A stretch of DNA of 8,625 nucleotides from Candidatus Altimarinota bacterium. GTDB taxonomy: Bacteria > Patescibacteriota > Gracilibacteria > BD1-5 > UBA2023. Positions 1-6,334 of this stretch are shown here, piece after piece. The translations under genes and the position numbers were made by a program. Where the stretch lies: contig CALREC010000022.1 in assembly GCA_943355085.1 (NCBI GenBank), positions 1 through 8,625 of the forward strand. The letters are read 5' to 3'. Position 1 is the first letter of the stretch. Every line of letters begins with the position of its first letter. Below the pieces are notes generated by a model, which saw only the letters and a list, made by a program, of their open reading frames with translations, did no database searches and had not been told where the DNA came from.

Positions 1-362
1 AAGCAGAAAGCAGACTCGTTGTTGTTGATAATACTGGAGCAAAAGAAGTTCTCTGCATCAAGGTTCTTGGTGGTTCCAAGAGACGTTATGCTTCAGTTGG
101 TGACATCATTGTTTGTTCCGTTAAGAAAGCACTCCCAAACGGAAATATCAAGAAAAAATCAGTGGTAAAAGCAGTTGTTGTAAGAGTTGCTTTCTCCATA
201 CGTCGAGATGACGGTACATACGTTCGCTCTGATGATAATGCCTGTGTTATTGTTAATGATAATAACGAACCAAAAGGTACACGTGTTTTCGGTCCAGTGT
301 TTCGAGAACTAAAAACAAAAGGTTTTCAAAAAATTGTCAGCCTTGCTCCAGAAGTCATTTAG
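1..362 (+). CDS. rplN: 50S ribosomal protein L14, 5' partial
   Basis: Ribosomal protein L14 of the large subunit, which binds 23S rRNA near the subunit interface. The reading frame runs from base 3 and ends at TAG (360-362), giving 119 visible residues. The family is about 122 long, so only about three N-terminal residues lie outside the window. Family signatures are plain: [16 protein letters not shown] near the start, KRRYASVGD, then VVKAVVVR, a DDNACVIVN segment and the C-terminal [12 protein letters not shown] and [14 protein letters not shown] at 162 lies inside the protein and is not the start. No in-frame TGA occurs in the visible part. It is the first gene of the ribosomal cluster seen here, 44 nt ahead of rplX, as in the S10/spc order of most bacteria. 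Confidence 0.97.
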   Translation, partial: AESRLVVVDNTGAKEVLCIKVLGGSKRRYASVGDIIVCSVKKALPNGNIKKKSVVKAVVVRVAFSIRRDDGTYVRSDDNACVIVNDNNEPKGTRVFGPVFRELKTKGFQKIVSLAPEVI

Positions 363-406
363 TACATACAGAAAACAACATTTTATTTATTATACGTTAG
401 CATCCT

Positions 407-709
407 ATGAGAATCCGCAGTGGAGATATGGTACAGATCATGGCCGGTAAAGACAAGGGTAAAAAAGGCAAAGTTCTTGCTACTCACGCATCTGATAATC
501 GATTGGTGGTTGAATGAATTAATATTGCTACATGCCATATTAAAAAACAAGGAACAACTCCTGGTCAGATAATAAAAGTTGAAAAACCTATTCAGGCTTC
601 CAACGTTATGATTCTTGACCCTGAGTCTGGAAAACCAAGTCGTATTGGTTTTAAGATCGAAGGAACAAAAAAAGTTCGAATAGCGAAAAAATCTGGAAAA
701 ATTCTCTAG
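407..709 (+). CDS. rplX: 50S ribosomal protein L24 (one UGA-Gly codon)
   Basis: Ribosomal protein L24, an early assembly protein of the 50S subunit. It is 100 aa, the usual bacterial length. An N-terminal KOW motif is visible at about residues 5-32 (SGDMVQIMAGKDKGKKGKV). TGA at 515-517 is codon 37 in VVE-G-INIATCHIKK; family members have Gly there (VEGVN), so this is direct evidence for UGA=Gly. The C-terminal part carries the usual PSRIGFKI. With the standard code the gene would stop at 36 residues and leave an unexplained, perfectly conserved second half. It ends with TAG. The ATG at 407 is preceded by an AT-rich leader with no Shine-Dalgarno and T at -1. Confidence 0.96.
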
Positions 710-730
710 TTCTCATATCATTATTTTCAA

Positions 731-737
731 TACTATG
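731..737 (+). promoter_or_regulatory. TACTATG start context of rplE
   Basis: The start codon of rplE sits in TACTATG, a context shared with rpsN, rpsH and rplO in this window. The 20 nt upstream contain no G, so no purine-rich ribosome binding site exists. That the motif is functional is my inference. Confidence 0.4.
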
Positions 738-1274
738 TCTTTCAAAGAACAGTACAATACTATTATACTTCCACAGGTACAAAAAACCCTTGGTATAAAA
801 AACCCTATGGAAGTTCCAAAAATTGAGAAAATTGTTCTCAATATGGGTATCGGAAGCTATGTCGCAAGTGGGCACAAAGATTATTCTAGTCTAAAGAACG
901 ATCTTTCTCTTATTGCAGGACAATCACCAATGGTTATTAATTCCAAAAAAGCAATTTCCAACTTTAAACTGAAGATCGGAATGCCCGTTGGTATGACAGT
1001 AACTCTTCGAGGTGAGCGAATGTTCTTCTTTCTTGAAAAACTTATACAGATTATACTTCCTCGTGTTCGAGATTTTCGTGGTATTTCTGGTAAATCTTTC
1101 GATGAAAAATGAAACTTCAATTTCGGTATCAAGGAACACACTATTTTTCCAGAGGTTCCTCAGCTTGATGTTGTAAAAACACATGGTCTCCAAATTACTA
1201 TTAAGTTCAAAGCAAGAGATAAGAAAGATACTCGCGTACTTCTTGATGCGCTTGGATTTCCATTTACAAAATAG
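735..1274 (+). CDS. rplE: 50S ribosomal protein L5 (one UGA-Gly codon)
   Basis: Ribosomal protein L5, which binds 5S rRNA and forms part of the central protuberance of the 50S subunit. It is 179 aa, the normal length. Family landmarks are KIVLNMGIG near residue 35, a central block GQSPMVINSKKAISNFKLK, then GMPVGMTVTLRG, IILPRVRDFRGI and IKEHTIFPEV. TGA at 1110-1112 is codon 126 in SFDEK-G-NFNFGIKE; L5 proteins have Gly here (as in SFDGRGNYTLGIKE). Reading stops at TAG (1272-1274). It lies 25 nt after rplX and 32 nt before rpsN. I see no hairpin in the short rplX-rplE spacer like the S8-binding repressor site known from the E. coli spc mRNA. Confidence 0.97.
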
Positions 1275-1302
1275 TTCATATTTTTATTATCAATTACCAC
1301 CC

Positions 1303-1309
1303 TACTATG
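1303..1309 (+). promoter_or_regulatory. TACTATG start context of rpsN
   Basis: The rpsN start codon is embedded in TACTATG. The upstream 20 nt are A, T and C only, so no Shine-Dalgarno is possible. Confidence 0.4.
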
Positions 1310-1531
1310 GCAAGAAAAGCTTTAGAAGTGAAATGCAGTAAAGCTCAAGAAAAAGCAGTTCGTCTTTTTCAGGCTGGAAAATCTATTAAATTTTCTACAA
1401 GACTCTATCATCGTTGTTCTATCTGTTGACGTTCTCGTGGATATATGGGAAAATTTGATATGTGCCGTATCTGTGTTCGTGAACGTGCAAATGCTTGAGA
1501 ATTGATGGGGGTGCGTAAATCCAGTTGGTAG
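1307..1531 (+). CDS. rpsN: 30S ribosomal protein S14, zinc-binding type (two UGA-Gly codons)
   Basis: Ribosomal protein S14 of the small-subunit head. It is 74 aa and carries the four-cysteine zinc ribbon of the short type: C37, C40, C53 and C56 in the pattern CxxC-12-CxxC, followed by the family C-terminus ending GVRKSSW. Two TGA codons lie in it: 1427-1429 (codon 41, CSIC-G-RSRGY, the conserved CGR glycine) and 1496-1498 (codon 64, A-G-ELMGV, matching the conserved G of GxxPG). Short zinc-type S14 proteins are usually 61 aa; this one has about 13 more residues in the N-terminal half, making it intermediate in length between the zinc type and the roughly 100-aa zinc-free type. The standard code would give a 40-residue fragment ending inside the zinc site. 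Stop is TAG. Confidence 0.95.
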
Positions 1532-1582
1532 TATTTTCATGTATGATATTTTCTACAAACTCTAATTTTTTAACTTAATCGT

Positions 1583-1589
1583 TACTATG
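1583..1589 (+). promoter_or_regulatory. TACTATG start context of rpsH
   Basis: The rpsH start codon sits in TACTATG, as in rplE, rpsN and rplO. The AT-rich leader has a single G in the preceding 20 nt and no Shine-Dalgarno. Confidence 0.4.
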
Positions 1590-1973
1590 ATCAATGATCC
1601 AATTGCAGATTTGCTCACAAGAATCCGAAATGGATATCTTGCACGACTTGCAGTTGTAAGCATTCCTTACTCTGCACTTAAAGAAAAAATTGTCTCCATT
1701 TTACAAAAGAATTCTTATATTGTTTCTTTTGTTGTCAGTGAGAATAAACGAGAAATTACCGTACAGCTCAATGATGTTCGTAAAACTAAATATCTTCCCT
1801 CTTTCCGTCGAATCAGTCGTCCTGGTCAGAGAATTTATGTAAAATCAGCGGATGTTCGTAAATCTCGAAATGGACTTGGTATTTTTATACTTTCTACTCC
1901 AAAGGGTATTATTACTTGATACGAGGCACATGCACTTGGTACTGGTGGTGAGCTTCTCTGTGAAATCTACTAA
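1587..1973 (+). CDS. rpsH: 30S ribosomal protein S8 (one UGA-Gly codon)
   Basis: Ribosomal protein S8, a primary 16S rRNA-binding protein of the small subunit. It is 128 aa, close to the usual 130. The start MINDPIADLLTRIRNG is a textbook S8 N-terminus. The centre has the RRISRPGQRIY block and the C-terminus has LGTGGELLCEIY. TGA at 1917-1919 is codon 111 in PKGIIT-G-YEAHALG. Many relatives carry Asp there (GVMTD), so Gly is plausible but less diagnostic than other recoded sites; the conserved tail GTGGELLC downstream still shows that translation must continue. Stop is TAA. In many bacteria S8 represses the spc operon by binding its mRNA; I see no such site here. Confidence 0.96.
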
Positions 1974-2002
1974 TATTATATACTTATTAATCACTATTTT
2001 AT

Positions 2003-2557
2003 ATGTCTCGAATTTGAAAACTTCCCGTTTTACTCCCATCTGGAGTAAATGTGAAGGTAGACGGAAAAAACATTACCGTCTCTGGACCAAAAGGAGAGCT
2101 TAAGTATACTCTTCAAGATTGTACTTCTCTCGAAGTAAAAGATGCCTCTGTTGCAGTTATGGTTGCCAATGAGGAAAATAGCAAAGATAAGGCTATGTGG
2201 GGATTAACCCGAGCCCTTATTGCAAATATGGTAGTAGGAGTATCAGAGGGGTATAAAAAATCTTTGGAAATTCAGGGGGTTGGATATAAATTTGAAGTTG
2301 CTGGCCCATCTAAACTTGTTCTTGCTGTCGGTTTTTATCATAAAGTTGATCTGCCTGCGCCAAAGGGTATAACTATTTCTCTTGATGAGAAAGAAAAAAA
2401 TATTATTCATATTTCTGGGATAGATAAACAACAAGTGGGTTACTATACCGCACTCGTACGATCCATCAAAAAACCAGAGCCATACAAAGGAAAGGGTATT
2501 CGATATGTTGGAGAACACGTACGCAGAAAGGCTGGTAAGACGGGAGGAAAGAAATAG
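2003..2557 (+). CDS. rplF: 50S ribosomal protein L6 (UGA-Gly at codon 5)
   Basis: Ribosomal protein L6, which sits near the GTPase-associated region of the 50S subunit. It is 184 aa, in the usual range. The start at ATG 2003 gives MSRI-G-KLPVLLPSGV, with Gly-5 encoded by TGA at 2015-2017. MSRIGK is one of the most conserved N-termini among ribosomal proteins, so this one codon is strong evidence for the recoding. A standard-code gene caller would start at GTG 2051 and lose 16 conserved residues. The two L6 domains are visible (VSGPKGEL, then GYKKSLEIQGVGYKFEV in the middle), as is the C-terminal KKPEPYKGKGIRY signature. Stop is TAG. The leader before ATG 2003 has no G in 20 nt. Confidence 0.97.
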
Positions 2558-2608
2558 TCTCCTTAATATCTGGAATTCTTCTTTAATTATTTAGCTAATT
2601 CACACTCT

Positions 2609-2950
2609 ATGTTAGAAAAAGTTATGAAACGTAAACGACGACAGATTCGTGTACGATCCACTGTTATTGGTACTGCCAATAAACCACGTCTTTCCGTGTT
2701 TCGAAGTAATACTTCTATTTATGCACAGATGATTGATGATACTGCTGCAAAAACCCTTTGTGCCTCAAGTGATATGAAAATTATGGCGGGTACAAAACAA
2801 GAATGTGCTACAAAAGTAGGAGAAGAGCTTGCAAAAAAAGCCCTCTCACTTGGTATAACAACTTGTGTATTTGATCGAGGAGGTTTTCTTTATGCTGGAC
2901 GAGTAAAATGTCTTGCAGAATGAGCACGTTCCGGAGGACTTCAATTTTAA
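2609..2950 (+). CDS. rplR: 50S ribosomal protein L18 (one UGA-Gly codon)
   Basis: Ribosomal protein L18, which binds 5S rRNA together with L5. It is 113 aa, slightly short for the family (about 115-120). Landmarks are the basic N-terminus KRKRRQIRVRSTV, KPRLSVFRSN, IYAQMIDD and the C-terminal FDRGGFLYAGRVK. TGA at 2921-2923 is codon 105 in CLAE-G-ARSGGLQF; relatives have ADxAREGGL-type ends, and the final GGLQF matches the family tail only if TGA is read through. The Arg of FDRGG is CGA, showing that CGA remains Arg. ATG 2609 was chosen over the in-frame ATG at 2624 because it has T at -1 and the usual length; the choice is not certain. Stop is TAA. Confidence 0.95.
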
Positions 2951-2972
2951 TTATTTATTTTTCCCATTTATT

Positions 2973-3599
2973 ATGGCAGATACTACTACAAATACTACTG
3001 CACCAGTAAAATCCCAAAGAGAGAATCGTCCACCACGAGATGATAAGCGCGGAGGAGGTTTTAAGGATGTTCAAAAGGAATTTCAAGAAGAGCTCCTTTG
3101 AGTAGATCGAGTTACTCGTGTAACCGCAGGAGGTCGTCAACTTCGTTTCCGTGCATCTGTTGTTATTGGTGATGGAAAATGAACTGTTGGTTTTGGTATG
3201 GGTAAGGCTGGCGAAGTAGTAGTAGCTATTGAAAAGGCCGTTCGTGATGCTAAAAAGAATCTTCTTTCTTTTAGTATTATTGATGGAACAATTGCTCATG
3301 ACCTTTCTGCAAGTTACAAAGCTGCGAATATTTTTATACATCCTGCTTCGAAGGGTACTGGACTTATTGCCGGAGGTTCTGCTCGTAAGGTATTTGCGGT
3401 CGCTGGTATCAAGGATATTCTCGCTAAACAACGAGGAACTACTAATCCTATCACCAATGCTCGTGTTACAATGAAGGCTCTTGCTTGTCTTAAAAAAGTT
3501 ACAAGAACTACCTCAAAAGTTACTGTAACTAGTCCTTCATTAGTAGATGCAACTCCAGCAACTCCACCTGCAAAAAAAACAACCAAAAAAGAAGAATAA
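2973..3599 (+). CDS. rpsE: 30S ribosomal protein S5 with extended tails (two UGA-Gly codons)
   Basis: Ribosomal protein S5 of the small-subunit decoding side, important for translational accuracy. It is 208 aa against about 165 for typical S5. The extra length is a Thr/Arg/Gly-rich N-terminal tail of about 35-40 residues and a Lys/Pro/Thr-rich C-terminal tail ending in KKTTKKEE. The core is clear: RVTRVTAGGRQLRFRA, VVIGDGKG, VGFGMGKAGEV, HPASKGTGLIAGG and KQRGTTNPITNARVTM. TGA at 3099-3101 is codon 43, at a weakly conserved site. TGA at 3180-3182 is codon 70 in GDGK-G-TVGFG, a highly conserved Gly. The start at ATG 2973 (MADTTT) is preferred over ATG 2913, which lies inside rplR and would translate its tail and the AT-rich spacer. 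Stop is TAA. Next gene is rplO; no rpmD lies between. Confidence 0.96.
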
Positions 3600-3637
3600 T
3601 TTTTACCTACAATTCTCAATTCATTAACTAATATTCA

Positions 3638-3644
3638 TACTATG
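3638..3644 (+). promoter_or_regulatory. TACTATG start context of rplO
   Basis: Fourth instance of TACTATG at a ribosomal protein start. The 20 nt upstream hold no G. Confidence 0.4.
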
Positions 3645-4097
3645 CTTTCTCATAACACTTTAGAGTCTGCTCCAAACTCACGAAAACCACGAATGCGTGT
3701 AGGTCGATGAGTTGGTTCTGGAAAGGGGGGTACTTCTGGTCGAGGAAACGGCGGACAAAATTCTCGTACTTGACGAGGTAAGTTTAATGCAGCCTTTGAA
3801 TGAGGACAAACCCCTCTATTTAGACGTCTTCCAAAAAAGCGTGGTTTTACAGCTCATGCACCAAACGTATTCTCTATTCTCAATGTTTCAACACTTGAGA
3901 AACTTGCAGCCGAGGGAGTTACTACTATAGATAGTGAGGTACTTGTACAAAAAGGACTTATTCCAAATATCGGAGCTCTCATAAAGCTTCTTGGAAATGG
4001 AGAAATTACTTCAAAGATAACAGTTCGTATTCACAAGGCTTCTGCTCAAGCACAAGCAAAAATCGAAAAAGCAGGTGGAACTGTAGAGATTCTTTAA
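3642..4097 (+). CDS. rplO: 50S ribosomal protein L15 (three UGA-Gly codons)
   Basis: Ribosomal protein L15, a late assembly protein of the 50S subunit. It is 151 aa, the normal length. The glycine-rich N-terminal part follows the family exactly once TGA is Gly: codon 23 (3708-3710, VGR-G-VGSGKGGTSGRG), codon 44 (3771-3773, NSRT-G-RGKF) and codon 54 (3801-3803, AFE-G-GQTPLFRRLPK). All three are conserved glycines, and 3 of the 22 Gly codons I count in this gene are TGA. The C-terminal half has the fold's usual segments, LEKLAAEGVTTID and IRIH-like VRIHKASAQAQ ending AGGTVEIL. The Arg before codon 23 is CGA. With the standard code only three short fragments would be seen. Stop is TAA, followed within 10 nt by a terminator, so this is the last gene of the ribosomal transcript. 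Confidence 0.97.
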
Positions 4098-4104
4098 TCT
4101 ATCC

Positions 4105-4140
4105 ATATAAAACCCTCCACTTCCAAGGAGGGTTTTATAT
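4105..4140 (+). terminator. Hairpin terminator after rplO
   Basis: A perfect 14-bp inverted repeat: left arm 4105-4118 (ATATAAAACCCTCC), loop 4119-4126, right arm 4127-4140 (GGAGGGTTTTATAT). The stem has a GC core flanked by A/T arms, so the right arm supplies TTTT and T-rich sequence follows. It lies 8 nt after the rplO stop. The form suits Rho-independent termination and, being symmetric, could work from either side. It splits the ribosomal protein genes from secY. Confidence 0.85.
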
Positions 4141-4161
4141 TTTGCTATATTTTGAATAAAC

Positions 4162-4189
4162 TTGACTAACTCAGAGTTTTTCATACAAT
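4162..4189 (+). promoter_or_regulatory. Predicted sigma70-type promoter for secY
   Basis: TTGACT at 4162-4167 matches five of six bases of the -35 consensus, and TACAAT at 4184-4189 matches five of six of the -10, with a 16-bp spacer. It lies between the rplO terminator and secY and would start RNA near 4195, giving a leader of about 38 nt. The call rests on consensus matching alone. Confidence 0.55.
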
Positions 4190-4232
4190 CCTTGCGTTTC
4201 AATATACACTTTTATATCTCTTTCTGAATTTT

Positions 4233-5552
4233 ATGATCCTTAAAAACATATCTCGTATTTGGAAGTCCTCTGATGTAAAAATAAAAATTCTCGTGACCCT
4301 GGGTATTGTAGTCCTTTATAAATTTCTGTCAATTATCCCTGTACCAGGAGTAAACACAACAGCACTCCTTTCTATTAAGGATTTTCTTGCTGCCAATCAA
4401 GGACTTGCGTTCTTTAGTTCTCTTATGGGTGGAGGATTGGAACATTTCTCCATTGTTCTCATGGGACTTGCCCCATATATAAATGCGGTTATTATCATGC
4501 AACTCTTGGCTGTTATCGTTCCACAATTGGAAGCGATGAAGAAAGAAGGAGAACAGGGACAAAAAAAGATTAATAACTATACACGATGGCTCACTGTTCC
4601 CTTGGCTTTTGCACAGAGCTACGGAATGATTATTCTTCTCAATACTCTGATTGGTGGTGGCGGAAAAATAATGGATGTAAGTAATTTTTGGGGGGCAGTA
4701 CTGCCTGCGATGCTTTTTATTACTGCGTGAACTCTATTCCTTATGTGGCTTGGTGAAGTTATCAATGAATCAGGTATTGGAAATGGTGCCTCTATGATAA
4801 TATTTGCCTGAGTTCTCGCCTGAGTTCCATCTCATATTATGCAGTATATCTCCGTTGGAAACTATCCGTTACTCTTGATTCTCACCATCATGACACTCGG
4901 AGTTATCTATATTATTATTAAATTTACTGAAGGATTTAGAAAAATTCCTTTGATCTATACACGAACGGGTCGAGATGAAAAATCATATTTTCCAATACGA
5001 GTGAATCAAGCCGGTATGATACCGATAATATTTGCCGTATCTATTGTAACTTTTCCAGCCCTCATAGGTCAGGTTCTTGCGAATCGTGGTAGTGGACGAT
5101 CTCTTCAAATCTGACAGTTTCTTCTTGAATATTTTTCCATGAATAATCCCAGCTGGCTTTACATTATTATATATTTTCTTTTGGTTCTTGGTTTCTCTTT
5201 CTTCTATATCTCTATAGTATTCAACACTGATGAGGTTGCAGAAAGTATACAAAAACGTGGGGGATATATTCCAGGAGTTCGACCAGGACGAGAAACCGCG
5301 GAATATCTAGAAAAAACTTCGCTGCATTTGAATCTCTATGGAGGATCATTCCTTGCTTTTATTGCTATTTTTCCATACCTCATGTCTAAGCTTAACTGAG
5401 TCGTTCAGATAATCGATACATCTGGTGCCGGAGGTCAGATCGACTTTCTGATCTCTGGGGCTGGACTTATCATCGTAGTGGGGGTTGTTTTGGAACTCAT
5501 AAGGAGAGTCGATACAGAACTTAAGAGCTATGACTACAAGAAATTTTTTTAG
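4233..5552 (+). CDS. secY: Preprotein translocase subunit SecY (five UGA-Gly codons)
   Basis: SecY is the channel-forming subunit of the SecYEG translocon in the inner membrane, passing unfolded proteins outward and into the membrane. It is 439 aa, the usual length, and many hydrophobic segments fit the ten-helix topology. Signatures include IPVPGVNT near residue 32, LGEVINESGIGNGASMIIFAG split by recoded codons, RTGRDEKSYFPIRVNQAGMIP in the cytoplasmic loop region, IPGVRPGRETAEYL near 345 and the C-terminal RRVDTELKSYDY. TGA codons are 166 (4728), 193 (4809), 197 (4821), 294 (5112) and 389 (5397). The first three sit in TA-G-TLF and IIFA-G-VLA-G-VPS, where SecY proteins have Gly; the last two are at variable sites. 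Both Arg of VRPGR are CGA. It has its own predicted promoter, and adk, map and infA do not follow. Stop is TAG. Confidence 0.97.
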
Positions 5553-5578
5553 AAGTTTAGTATATTCTGATTTTGTAC

Positions 5579-5671
5579 AGCCCTCATCCCCGACCCTTCT
5601 CCCAGGGGGAGAAGGGAGAGGGTTTTTCTTTTTACCCTCTCTCCCCTTGGGAGAGAGCTGGAGTGAGGGCT
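5579..5671 (+). repeat. GC-rich composite inverted repeat, possible MITE-like element or terminator
   Basis: A 93-bp element of about 59% GC by hand count in an AT-rich setting. Outer arms 5579-5590 and 5660-5671 pair (AGCCCTCA with TGAGGGCT perfectly, then one wobble and one mismatch). Inside are two further hairpins: 5594-5603 with 5607-5616 (CCCTTCTCCC/GGGAGAAGGG) and 5637-5645 with 5649-5657 (CTCTCTCCC/GGGAGAGAG), separated by a T-rich stretch at 5623-5633. The whole could fold as a three-way junction. The sequence resembles, from memory, the common bacterial intergenic CCCTCA...GGGAGAGGG repeats. The first hairpin plus T-tract could also terminate secY transcription. A 60-codon open frame from 5530 across it is not a gene. 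Confidence 0.75.
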
Positions 5672-5708
5672 TTGAGAAATTTTTTACTCATTCCCCCTTT
5701 TCTTTTTT

Positions 5709-6311
5709 ATGAAAGCTTTTGTATTTGATACCGAAACAACCGGACTCACGGTTCGTAATGGCAATCTTGATGAACAGCCCTACGTCGTTCAATTTGCGGG
5801 TATTCTCGGAGAGATAGATCCTATAAATGGCTTTACAGAAATAGATCGTATAGATATTATGGTAAGACCACATATTTCTATTCCATTTGCAGCATCTCAG
5901 GTTCATGGTATTTATGATCTTGATGTTGCAAGAGCTCCTTATATTGAAAGTGTTATAGATCAGATGCTTCAATACCTGAATACGACGGATATTGTTGTCT
6001 GACATAACATCGAGTATGATGAAGAAGTTATTCGATCTGAGCTCAGGCGTCTAAATAGGGATGGAGACTATCAGCCTATTAAGAGAATATGCACAATGCG
6101 TGGATCTACCGATCACTGTAAACTCCAAGGTCGTTGATTTGCTTTCAAGCCACCGAAACTCTCGGAACTCTATAAACACTTATTTGGAGAATGGTTCGAA
6201 GGAGCCCATAATGCGATGGTCGATGTGGAAGCAACAACACGTGCATTTGGTGAGCTTGTAAAGCGAGGAGCTATACAACTTGAAGAAACAAAGGTTATGC
6301 GTCTTTTTTAA
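5709..6311 (+). CDS. DEDDh-family 3'-5' exonuclease, DNA polymerase III epsilon-like (two UGA-Gly codons)
   Basis: A 200-aa DnaQ-superfamily exonuclease. All five catalytic residues of the DEDDh type are visible: D7 and E9 in [10 protein letters not shown] (Exo I), D104 in [15 protein letters not shown] (Exo II), and H167 and D172 in [16 protein letters not shown] (Exo III). Such enzymes remove nucleotides from DNA or RNA 3' ends using two metal ions; the replicative proofreading subunit is one member. Stand-alone forms act in repair or RNA processing too, so I do not assign dnaQ firmly. TGA codons are 98 (6000-6002, VV-G-HNIEYD, directly before the Exo II His-Asn, where Gly/Ala is usual) and 143 (6135-6137, QGR-G-FAF, before KLSELY). 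The start follows a pyrimidine tract with no Shine-Dalgarno. It ends at TAA, 23 nt before dnaJ, so co-transcription is likely. No clear promoter was found upstream. Confidence 0.92.
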
Positions 6312-6334
6312 TATCTCACTCTCGATTTAAATAT

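Noticed and set aside
710..734. S8 autoregulatory hairpin before rplE, as in the E. coli spc operon
   Set aside because: The 25-nt spacer is AT-rich and shows no stem or S8-binding-like bulged helix.
2051..2557. L6 starting at GTG 2051
   Set aside because: This start exists only under the standard code. ATG 2003 with TGA as Gly restores MSRIGKLP, the conserved L6 N-terminus.
2913..3101. A start for S5 at ATG 2913
   Set aside because: It lies inside the end of rplR in another frame and would translate the AT-rich spacer. ATG 2973 gives a normal MADTTT start with T at -1.
2955..3431. A 158-codon minus-strand open frame opposite rpsE
   Set aside because: It is the shadow of a strongly conserved S5 gene, has Ser/Thr/Asn-rich composition and no recognisable domain.
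5672..5700. Promoter for the exonuclease gene starting at TTGAGA 5672
   Set aside because: No -10-like hexamer lies at 16-18 bp; the sequence there is a C/T tract. Transcription of this group could come from secY or an unseen promoter.
5530..5712. A 60-codon open frame across the GC-rich repeat
   Set aside because: It starts inside the end of secY, translates the inverted repeat into low-complexity Pro/Gly/Ser sequence and resembles no protein.
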